Positions 7,565 to 14,052 of a stretch of DNA of 14,378 nt are shown one piece after another. The notes below the pieces were generated by a model. The model had not been told where the DNA came from. It saw only the letters and a list, made by a program, of their open reading frames with translations, and made no database searches. The translations under genes were made by a program, and so were the position numbers. Source of the DNA: Nevskiaceae bacterium (lineage in GTDB: Bacteria > Pseudomonadota > Gammaproteobacteria > Steroidobacterales > Steroidobacteraceae); the NCBI GenBank assembly GCA_031277355.1, contig JAITMN010000309.1:1-14378 (forward strand), in the 5' to 3' direction. Numbering within the stretch: the stretch's first letter is position 1; the number at the start of each line of letters is the position of its first letter.

Positions 7565-8935
7565 TTACTGTGCAATCCGAATGATGCCAATATCGTTCTC
7601 AAAGGCGATCTGCGTGCCCCAAGGCCTGGATTCCTCTTGAATGGTGTTGATGATGCGCCGTGCGGCCTCGCCAGTGGCAATCTTCGAAGCACCCATCGCC
7701 GGTGAGTCTTCAACGATGGTTTCAAGCGGATAGAGCTTCACCACGCTGGGCTTGCCATCCTTGAACTCGGTGATGCCGAGGACATTGTCGAAAAAACCCG
7801 AACGCGCACGATATTCCGGATCCTTCGCCTGTTCATAACTGCCAAACTCGAAGAACAGATTGCTCAGACCGTAGAAAATGGGCTTGCCCTTGTAGATTTC
7901 CACGCCACCCAGGATGTGAGGACCGGTACGCATCACGACGTCGGCCCCGGCGTCGATGGCTTGATGGAACAGCGTTGGCAGAAAATCTCCCACCGAGGCG
8001 CGCGAACCAGTGGTATCCACTTCATGCGCATGCATCGAAAGCGCAACCAGATCATGTTGACGCTTGGCGGCGGTGATGGAATCGGTGAGCGCTTTGCGAT
8101 CGGCTTCCTCCACATGATAGGTAATCTTGCCGCTCGACCCCACGCGATAGGTGGCGCCGCCAACGGTCACGCCACCCGGTATGTCCGGACGCACGCCGCT
8201 ATTGGGGTTCCACCACGCCTGACCAACGCGGGTCATCAGATCCATCTGCTGCTCAGTCAGTTCGATGACGGGTCTGGCGCGGAAATAGCTGATGCCGGGG
8301 CGGGGCTTGATCGCACCATTGCCATCTTCGGCAACGGAAGCCGGATTGAACGTGGACGCCGTGGAGATCAGCGCCACATTGCCTCGTGGACTGTAGAAAA
8401 CTCCGGGCCGCCGAGCTTCACTGAGGCTGGCCCCGCCGCCAGCCTGAACCAATCCCGCATTGGCAATGGTAGTCAGCGTTGCCATGAGGCCCTCCACGCC
8501 CCAGTCGCCCGCGTGATTGTTTGCCATCGACACGATGTCGATGCCCATCGCCTTGAAATCCTGTTCCAGCGCGTAGGAAAAACGCGGATAACCGCCGCCA
8601 TTTTGCGCGCCATGCGTCACCGTTCCGGGCCCCGGAAGATCAAAAGCCGATGATTCATGGTTGCCATACGCAACATCGGCGCTCTGCAAGAGCTTCAGCA
8701 TCTTGTCGATTTCAGGATGCCCCAACTGCGTGATGGGCGTGCGCTTGAAAATATCCCCGCCCGCAGCAAAGGTGAATCCATCGGGCACGCTGGCGCGGTT
8801 CAGATCCATGCCGGCCCTGGACTGCGTGGGACCATTGCGAACCGCACCCGCCGCAGCCGCACGCGCCTCCTGCGGCTGCGCCACTGCCGCCGCCAATGCC
8901 AATGCACCCACGGCCAGCAGGTATCTCGTCGTCAT
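7565..8935 (-). CDS. Exported CapA/PGA_cap-family metallophosphatase-fold protein
   Basis: 456 residues from the ATG at 8935. That start is chosen because it gives an immediate signal peptide (MTTRYLL, hydrophobic run, cleavage near AQA or ARAAA at 20-28) and has TAAGG a few bases upstream; a longer reading to 9019 would run into the preceding gene. CapA-family motifs appear in order: GGDIFKR (59-65), YGNHE (90-94), ANNHAGDWG (138-146), MHAHE (301-305), then a GPH element at 338-340 followed by VEIYKGKPIFYGLSN. The family is related to poly-gamma-glutamate capsule protein CapA/YwtB and has a calcineurin-like metal site. One usual histidine of the G-H-x-x-H motif is Thr here (T337). It lies 47 bp after the HD-domain gene and 29 bp before the receptor gene, so it is almost certainly in the same operon. 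No CapB or CapC partner is visible, so a capsule role is not supported. Confidence 0.88.
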   Translation of the reverse strand: MTTRYLLAVGALALAAAVAQPQEARAAAAGAVRNGPTQSRAGMDLNRASVPDGFTFAAGGDIFKRTPITQLGHPEIDKMLKLLQSADVAYGNHESSAFDLPGPGTVTHGAQNGGGYPRFSYALEQDFKAMGIDIVSMANNHAGDWGVEGLMATLTTIANAGLVQAGGGASLSEARRPGVFYSPRGNVALISTASTFNPASVAEDGNGAIKPRPGISYFRARPVIELTEQQMDLMTRVGQAWWNPNSGVRPDIPGGVTVGGATYRVGSSGKITYHVEEADRKALTDSITAAKRQHDLVALSMHAHEVDTTGSRASVGDFLPTLFHQAIDAGADVVMRTGPHILGGVEIYKGKPIFYGLSNLFFEFGSYEQAKDPEYRARSGFFDNVLGITEFKDGKPSVVKLYPLETIVEDSPAMGASKIATGEAARRIINTIQEESRPWGTQIAFENDIGIIRIAQ

Positions 8936-8982
8936 AAGCCTTACCCCACAAAAAATTGCTGTTGTTGATTCCGGATTGCCGG

Positions 8983-9786
8983 CTAGAGCGGATGATCCGG
9001 AAACGATATCGAGCGCCACATGTGCGCGGCCGGAGAGTGGTCGTAACCCAGTCCCTCGCTGGGCTGCTTGAAGTGGCGTCCGATGATGTCGGTGAACTGC
9101 TCCAGTTGCGGATTCACATTCGGCTCGAACGCATACAGATCATTCACCGTCACCATCCGCGATTCGTAGTACCACTGATGCTTCTTGGCCATCTCCCACG
9201 CTTCGCGGATGTAGGGCTCGGGCTGATAGTCCACGCCGAATACGTTGCGATAGAGATCCGGATACTCGTAGCCGTTCTCCTTGTCGTCGTAAAAACGCAG
9301 CGCCTGGTGATAACGAATGGCGAACGCCACTTTGGGCGAGACATACGGCTCGTACATCTGCGCGCCCCAATAGGCATGATCCACCTTGATCAGTTCCTGC
9401 ACCGTATCGTGCAGCAGGCAGGCCAGAATGATCTCCTCCGACATGCCGGTTTTCATCGCACGGTTCGCGCTTTGCAGGCAGTGATTGGACGTGCGCGTGA
9501 AACGCAGCTTGAAATAATCCTGAAGCGTGGGCTTCTCGGGCAGAGGCTGCAAATGCTTCACATTGCCCTGCGCGCTGACGAACAGATTGCCCACACCCCG
9601 GCGGGTGGGTCGAGTCTCGATCTGCGCTTCGATCTGCGCGGCCGTTGGGAAAGGCTTGGCCGCGCCACTGGCGGCTGCGCCCATCAGATAGTGTTCAAGC
9701 GCGTCGGCGCGGGCCTCATGGGTCATCGCCGCGACCACAGCCGCGCCGCCAAGCGTTGCGAAGAAGTCTCGTCGATCAATTTTCAT
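8983..9786 (-). CDS. Tat-exported HD-domain protein, possibly a PhnZ/MIOX-like di-iron enzyme
   Basis: 267 residues from the ATG at 9786, with GGGGGT about 6 nt upstream; the frame has a TTG four codons earlier that is less convincing. The N-terminus is a twin-arginine signal (DRRDFFATLGG, hydrophobic run, cleavage near ARADA at about residue 28). The middle is a helical HD-type domain: H102 (SNHCLQSA), H126-D127 (LLHD), H137 (VDHAYWGA) and H160 (RYHQAL). The 23-residue step from H137 to H160 is close to the spacing in the HD di-iron oxygenases PhnZ and MIOX; the last Asp ligand is not obvious, with E198 or D216 as candidates. Tat export fits a protein folded with metal before transport. It is the first gene of the leftward block and divergent from the beta-helix gene. 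The exact family and substrate are not recognised; the di-iron idea is inference. Confidence 0.8.
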   Translation of the reverse strand: MKIDRRDFFATLGGAAVVAAMTHEARADALEHYLMGAAASGAAKPFPTAAQIEAQIETRPTRRGVGNLFVSAQGNVKHLQPLPEKPTLQDYFKLRFTRTSNHCLQSANRAMKTGMSEEIILACLLHDTVQELIKVDHAYWGAQMYEPYVSPKVAFAIRYHQALRFYDDKENGYEYPDLYRNVFGVDYQPEPYIREAWEMAKKHQWYYESRMVTVNDLYAFEPNVNPQLEQFTDIIGRHFKQPSEGLGYDHSPAAHMWRSISFPDHPL

Positions 9787-9897
9787 CTCTACCCCCAAAC
9801 CGAATTATGGAAAATTGCATTTTCAAACGAGGGTATAGTAGTCGCTGGCTGCGAAGCAACACCAATGTGCGTCAGCCGCATGACCATGAGTGAGAAG
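9787..9897. promoter_or_regulatory. Divergent intergenic control region with short palindrome
   Basis: These 111 bp separate the leftward seven-gene block from the rightward beta-helix gene and must hold both promoters. The region is clearly more AT-rich than its flanks around 9803-9840. A short inverted repeat, GAAAAT-TGC-ATTTTC (9810-9824), lies here and could be a regulator operator serving both directions. TATAGT at 9834-9839 is a possible -10 for the rightward gene, and the complement of 9803-9808 resembles CATAAT for the leftward one. Neither has a convincing -35 box at 16-18 bp, so the promoter calls are weak. Confidence 0.35.
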
Positions 9898-11865
9898 ATG
9901 AAAAACCGCATACTGCGATACACCTGCATGGCAATCCTGCTCGCCAGCACAGCATCAGCTGCACTTGCTCAAGCGCCCGACAACGCTGCTGCCCCCGGTG
10001 AAGCGCTGATCGAACGCCCCACCGTCAATGCGCTGGGTGTGGAATGGCGAATCACCGGCGACGCCAATCGCAATGCATCCGTCGCGCTGGAGTATCGCGC
10101 GGCCGGCCAAGCCGATTGGCGGCAAGGCTCACCGCTGCTGCGCATGAATGGCGAGCAGGTGATGCAAGGGGCTTCCTATCACTACACCGCGCCCAACATG
10201 TTCGCGGGCAGCGTGTTCGACCTTCAACCCAACACCACTTATGAAATTCGGCTGACGTTGCACGACCCGGACGTGCGCACCCACGAGCTGGTGCAGCGCA
10301 CGCTCACCGCCACCACGCGCGCCGTGCCGAAGCCGGCGCAGGGCGGGGCGGTGTATCACGTCTATCCGCGCAGCTATCAGGGCGAGCGTCAGCAGCCGGC
10401 CTTCAACAGCCTGATGGCGGCCTACAACACCGGAGCCAATGGCGCGGACTTCGTCAACGCCTTTCAGCCGCGCGTGAAGCCAGGCGACACCATCCTGATC
10501 CACGCCGGCACCTATCGCGAAAACCGGCGCGTTTACGCCGGCGGCAATTCCACGCTGTTCGACGGCACGTTCTATCTCACCGCCGATGGCACCGCGCAGG
10601 CGCCCATCGTCATCAAGGCCGCAGGCGATGGCGAGGTGATCTTCGACGGCGACGGCGCGGCCGTGCTGTTCGACCTCACCGCCGCCGATCACAACTACAT
10701 CGAAGGCATCACCGTTCGCAATGTCGATACGGCCTTTCAGTTGGGACGCAAGCGCATCCTGGGTTCGGTGGGCTTCACGCTGAAGAATTCACGCATCGAG
10801 AACGTGGGACGCGGCGTGTTCACCGAATGGGGTGGCGCGCAGGATTTCTACATCGCCGACAATGTCTTCATCGGCCGCAACGATCAATCGCAGTTGATGG
10901 GCTGGATCGGCGCCACCTGGCGCGACCGGCCCGGCTTCCCGGTGCCGCTGGTTTCCGAATACGCGGTGAAGATCTATGGCTCAGGCCATGTCATCACCAA
11001 CAACCGCATCGAGTTCTTTCACGATGGCATCGATCACTCCAGCTATGGCGATCCGGACGGCTGGCCCGACAACCCGGTGATGCCCAGCTCCAACGACATC
11101 ATCGGCAACGACATCCGCGCCACCGACGACAACTGCATCGAAGCCGATGGCGGCGCGCACAACATCCGCGTGATCGGCAACCGCTGCTTCGATCAGGCGC
11201 ATCGCGCGCTGTCGTCGCAGCCTGCGCTGGGCGGCCCGGTTTATTTCATTCGCAACATCGTCTACAACGCACCCGAAGGCGGCGCGGTGAAGTTCACCGC
11301 CAATGGCGCGGGCGTGCTGGTGTACAACAACACCTTCCTCACCGAAGCGCATCAGATGGGACCGTACTCCAATCTGCACTTTCGCAATAACCTGATCTTG
11401 GGGCAGGGTTCGTGGCCGGAAGTGTTCAGCGTTGAAACCTTCACGCCGTGGTCCAGTTCGGACTACAACGGGTTTGCACCCTTCGGCGGCAAGGACAACA
11501 AGACGCCCTTTAGCTGGGGGCAGCCGGCTGATGGACAAGCTGCTTACACGGGCACTCGGCAGATCACGCAATACCCCACGCTGGCCGCCTATCGCAAGGC
11601 CACGGGCCAGGACACGCACAGCATCGTGCTGGATTGGTCTGCGCTGGTGCGCGCTTCACCGGCTGATCGAAACAACCCGACGAAGCTCTACGACCCCGAC
11701 AGCTTCGACTTCTCGCTGTCGCCGCGCTCGGCGGCCATCGACAAGGGTGTGGTGATTCCGGGGATCACCGATGGCTTCACGGGCAAAGCGCCGGATCTTG
11801 GCGCACTCGAATCGGGCACACCCGCGCCGCACTACGGCCCCCGGCCTCTGGATCAGCAGCCGTAA
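9898..11865 (+). CDS. Secreted right-handed parallel beta-helix protein with N-terminal beta-sandwich domain
   Basis: 655 residues from the ATG at 9898, which gives a compact signal peptide (MKNRILRY, hydrophobic run, cleavage after ALA near residue 24). In-frame ATGs at 9865, 9880 and 9886 are alternatives; none has a strong Shine-Dalgarno sequence. Residues about 37-140 look like a fibronectin-III-type sandwich. From about 150 comes a beta-helix: KPGDTILIHAGTYREN entry strand, then coils with repeated Asn turns (N368/N369, N404, N428, N453, N477/N478, N497/N498), the asparagine-ladder look of pectate-lyase-like folds. The C-terminus ends with DFSLSPRSAAIDKG and DLGALESG, the usual closing motif of secreted beta-helix proteins. 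Such proteins are often polysaccharide lyases, glycosidases or epimerases, but no catalytic set could be assigned. It is the only rightward gene, divergent from the receptor block, and may feed fragments to it. Confidence 0.9.
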   Translation: MKNRILRYTCMAILLASTASAALAQAPDNAAAPGEALIERPTVNALGVEWRITGDANRNASVALEYRAAGQADWRQGSPLLRMNGEQVMQGASYHYTAPNMFAGSVFDLQPNTTYEIRLTLHDPDVRTHELVQRTLTATTRAVPKPAQGGAVYHVYPRSYQGERQQPAFNSLMAAYNTGANGADFVNAFQPRVKPGDTILIHAGTYRENRRVYAGGNSTLFDGTFYLTADGTAQAPIVIKAAGDGEVIFDGDGAAVLFDLTAADHNYIEGITVRNVDTAFQLGRKRILGSVGFTLKNSRIENVGRGVFTEWGGAQDFYIADNVFIGRNDQSQLMGWIGATWRDRPGFPVPLVSEYAVKIYGSGHVITNNRIEFFHDGIDHSSYGDPDGWPDNPVMPSSNDIIGNDIRATDDNCIEADGGAHNIRVIGNRCFDQAHRALSSQPALGGPVYFIRNIVYNAPEGGAVKFTANGAGVLVYNNTFLTEAHQMGPYSNLHFRNNLILGQGSWPEVFSVETFTPWSSSDYNGFAPFGGKDNKTPFSWGQPADGQAAYTGTRQITQYPTLAAYRKATGQDTHSIVLDWSALVRASPADRNNPTKLYDPDSFDFSLSPRSAAIDKGVVIPGITDGFTGKAPDLGALESGTPAPHYGPRPLDQQP

Positions 11866-11871
11866 ACGAAA

Positions 11872-11906
11872 AAAGCCGCAGATGCGTGAATGGCATCTGC
11901 GGCTTT
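11872..11906. terminator. Bidirectional intrinsic terminator between convergent genes
   Basis: A perfect 14-bp inverted repeat has arms 11872-11885 and 11893-11906 around a 7-nt loop, and starts 7 nt after the beta-helix stop. On the leftward strand the stem merges into six consecutive T bases, a strong intrinsic terminator for the secreted-protein gene ending at 11933. On the rightward strand only three T bases follow before GATT, so termination should be weaker for the beta-helix transcript. Confidence 0.9.
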
Positions 11907-11932
11907 GATTCAACGAAGGCGGTTTGCCGTTA

Positions 11933-12769
11933 TCAGCGGTCGCGCTCCGGTGGAGCGCCACTGCCGAGCATCCGCCCCGGATCACGATTGTTTTCCTGGC
12001 ACAGATAATCGAAGGGCTCGCTGCCTTCACCCCAACGCAGGGACCAGCCACCCGTCCACGGAGCCGTGTACGCGCCCGGATCGTCCACCGTGGCCTCGTA
12101 AATCAGTTCGTCGTGATTGGGCCGCGAGAGCTTTTCGATCAGATGCAACTGACTGGTGACCGGAACGCCCTCGCGCGTGAGCCAGAACTTCTCGTTGAAG
12201 CCCACGGTGTCGAGCACCAGCGTTTCGCCTTCCCACTTGCCGGTGGTGTGGCCATACCACGAGGGACCATAACCGGCCGGATGCTCGCGCCCATCCATGT
12301 AGGCCACGCGCCAGCTATGCGGCGAACCCACATGCAGGAAGAACACCTCGTTGGTTTCCGGCGACTCGAATATCTCGATGCCGTAAGGCGTGTGCCAGAA
12401 ACGCGAGCCGCCCGAAGGCTTGCAGCGCGTGTGCGGATCGGCGGATTGGTCTGCGCGCGCATCGTATATCTCGCGGAATCCCGGCTTGAACGGGATTTCG
12501 TCCACCGTGGGGTTAGTGGGCAGGCTGCTGGGCGCGTTGATTCTCCTGCCATCTCTGATGGTGTAGAAAAGCGCCGCCGCCGCCGGACCCTGCCAATTGC
12601 CCACATCATCCGGCGAACCGGTAAAGCTCACCCGCCCGTCGGGCCCGCGAGGAGCCGGAGCCGGTTCGGGCCGATCCGGGCCTTGCGCGGCAATGCCCTG
12701 CACGGCAACGCCGCCGGCAAGCGCCACGGCCACACTCGCAGCCACTCCCACCCAGATTCGTCTGTTCAT
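11933..12769 (-). CDS. Secreted protein of unknown function, paralogue of the lipoprotein at 13258-14052
   Basis: 278 residues from the ATG at 12769. This start is chosen because it gives a signal peptide (MNRRIWVG, hydrophobic run, cleavage near IAAQ at about 28) and sits 4 nt after the stop of the DUF6152 gene, consistent with translational coupling; an open frame continues upstream but only overlaps that gene. After a Pro-rich linker (31-43) the protein has a conserved C-terminal region: WRVAYMDGREHP, YGHTTGKWEGETLV, VGFNEKFW (189-196), EATVDDPGAYTAPW and a late cysteine (C257). The stretch from GKWEG to the paired Trp residues is shared with the lipoprotein two genes upstream. I recognise it as a family common beside DUF6152 genes in environmental proteobacteria, without known activity. 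Its gene ends 27 bp before a strong terminator, so it is the last gene of this operon. Confidence 0.82.
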   Translation of the reverse strand: MNRRIWVGVAASVAVALAGGVAVQGIAAQGPDRPEPAPAPRGPDGRVSFTGSPDDVGNWQGPAAAALFYTIRDGRRINAPSSLPTNPTVDEIPFKPGFREIYDARADQSADPHTRCKPSGGSRFWHTPYGIEIFESPETNEVFFLHVGSPHSWRVAYMDGREHPAGYGPSWYGHTTGKWEGETLVLDTVGFNEKFWLTREGVPVTSQLHLIEKLSRPNHDELIYEATVDDPGAYTAPWTGGWSLRWGEGSEPFDYLCQENNRDPGRMLGSGAPPERDR

Positions 12770-12773
12770 CTGA

Positions 12774-13229
12774 CTACTGCGCATCCGGCTGCAAAGTGCC
12801 CGGCTGAGCAGTGATGGTCTGCCCATTGGAGCTTGCCGCCCCCAGCACTTCGCCATTGGAGTCACGCACGACGCGACGCGCATTGGCCGTGTGGCTGCCA
12901 TCGCGTGCAGCCCAACCATCAATCGTGATGGCTTCACCAATCGCCAGGCTGTTGCGCTTCCAACCTGCCCGTTGCAGCATGTGCGGCGGACCCATCTCGA
13001 AGCCCCAGTTCTCCACCTTGTTGGTCTTGGGGTCGGTAACGTCGATATACAGATAAACGTGCGGATTGGTCCATTCGACCTTGGTCACCGCACCATTCAT
13101 CGATACTGGTTTCTTCGAATCGTATTGCGCCGCGAAAGAATGATGCGCCAGCGCCGCTCCGGCAACGCCCGCACTGAGTCCTGCGACCAGCAACGCTCGC
13201 TTAAACCCTTTCATGTACTTCGATTTCAT
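12774..13229 (-). CDS. DUF6152 family exported protein
   Basis: 151 residues. A signal peptide (MKSKYMKGFKRALLV, hydrophobic run) is followed by ALA and then HHSF at 29-32, so signal peptidase I would leave a mature chain beginning His-His. The body carries the DUF6152 pattern as I know it: GAVTKVEWTNPHVYLYIDV (46-64), NWGFEMGPPHMLQRAGW, IGEAITIDGWAARDGS and ANARRVV. This suggests a small all-beta, OB-like fold of about 100 residues. The ATG at 13229 is chosen over the ATG two codons earlier because GGAGG abuts the earlier one and is 6 nt from this one. Neighbours are two related exported proteins, one on each side, in one operon (28 bp and 4 bp gaps). The function is unknown; a periplasmic partner or metal-binding role is only a guess. 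Confidence 0.88.
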   Translation of the reverse strand: MKSKYMKGFKRALLVAGLSAGVAGAALAHHSFAAQYDSKKPVSMNGAVTKVEWTNPHVYLYIDVTDPKTNKVENWGFEMGPPHMLQRAGWKRNSLAIGEAITIDGWAARDGSHTANARRVVRDSNGEVLGAASSNGQTITAQPGTLQPDAQ

Positions 13230-13235
13230 TGCCAT

Positions 13236-13240
13236 CCTCC
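13236..13240 (-). promoter_or_regulatory. Ribosome-binding site deciding the DUF6152 start
   Basis: On the leftward strand GGAGG occupies these positions. It touches the ATG at 13235 directly, which is too close for initiation there, but is 6 nt from the ATG at 13229. The second ATG is therefore the likely start. Confidence 0.75.
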
Positions 13241-13257
13241 GGTTCGTGGCCAGATAT

Positions 13258-14052
13258 CTATTCACGACTGTCTTCACAAAAATGTTCGGCGATGTCGCCA
13301 TCAACCCAGGCAAAGCTCCACTTGGCCTTCCACGGACGTGTGTAGGTGTGTGGATCGTCGATCGTCACTTCGTAGTCCAGACGATCATGCGTGGGGCGGG
13401 TGAAGCGCTCGGTGAGCTTCAGGGCTTCCGTATGCGGCAACCCGCCATTGCTGAACCAAAACCGCGCGTTGAAGCCCACGGACTCGGCGACCAGCGTGTC
13501 GCCTTCCCATTTGCCGGTGGCCATGCCCAGGAAGGTTTGGCTGACTTCCTCAGGCAGCGGCGTCTCGCGCCCGTCCATGAACACCACGCGCCAGTTGCGA
13601 TTGCCGCCGCCGAAGATCATGTACACGCGCTTCAGATTGTTGTCTTGAAGGATGCGCAGCCCGCCCGGCGTCATCATCTGACGCGGATTGCCGGGCCCCA
13701 TGCACACTTTCATCGGATCGTCGGCGAAGTCGTTCTGCTGGCGGAATTTGTAGAGCGCCAGCGCCCAAGGCTGGAACGGGGCCACCTTTTCGGCATCGTC
13801 GATGTTCGCCAGCTTGCCGTTGGCGTCCATCTGCACCGAGACACCCTCTTCCACGAGGCTCACCGCCGTGGGGTTGTCCCAGAAGCCTTTTTGTCCGGGC
13901 TCGCGGTCCATGCGGATCGAACCATCGGCATGACGCGGCGCGGGTTGATCTTTCGGGGCCGAGCCGCAACCGGCCAGCGAGAGGCAAGCGCCCGCCAGAA
14001 TCATCAGTACCGCCGCCCGCAGCGGCTTGCTTGATTGACGCAAATTACTCAC
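13258..14052 (-). CDS. Lipoprotein of unknown function, paralogue of the protein at 11933-12769
   Basis: 264 residues if translation begins at the GTG at 14052, which overlaps the end of the upstream gene by 8 bp, suggesting translational coupling. A shorter start at the ATG at 14004 would leave no positively charged n-region. The signal ends in a clear lipobox, LAGC (26-29), so Cys29 should be lipidated, with Gly at +2 pointing to the outer membrane. Conserved segments are DNNLKRVYMIFGGGNRNWR, VVFMDGRETPLP, GKWEGDTLV, VGFNARFW (192-199) and TIDDPHTYTRPW, followed by a late cysteine (C259). The last 100 residues or so follow the same motif order as the secreted protein downstream. I do not recognise an enzymatic site. 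The gene lies 28 bp before the DUF6152 gene in an apparent operon. Confidence 0.83.
   Translation of the reverse strand: MSNLRQSSKPLRAAVLMILAGACLSLAGCGSAPKDQPAPRHADGSIRMDREPGQKGFWDNPTAVSLVEEGVSVQMDANGKLANIDDAEKVAPFQPWALALYKFRQQNDFADDPMKVCMGPGNPRQMMTPGGLRILQDNNLKRVYMIFGGGNRNWRVVFMDGRETPLPEEVSQTFLGMATGKWEGDTLVAESVGFNARFWFSNGGLPHTEALKLTERFTRPTHDRLDYEVTIDDPHTYTRPWKAKWSFAWVDGDIAEHFCEDSRE

Noticed and set aside
4662..7640. Rightward open frame of 992 codons
   Set aside because: Antisense shadow of the TonB-dependent receptor; no signal peptide, motif or sensible composition.
8956..9897. Upstream in-frame extension of the beta-helix gene
   Set aside because: It is antisense to the HD-domain gene, would bury the signal peptide more than 300 residues in, and crosses the promoter region.
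10129..10692. Leftward open frame inside the beta-helix gene
   Set aside because: Antisense to a well-supported coding region, without recognisable motifs; codon-bias shadow.
12770..12940. N-terminal extension of the secreted protein at 11933-12769
   Set aside because: It overlaps the DUF6152 coding region and would hide the signal peptide; the ATG at 12769 follows the DUF6152 stop by 4 nt.
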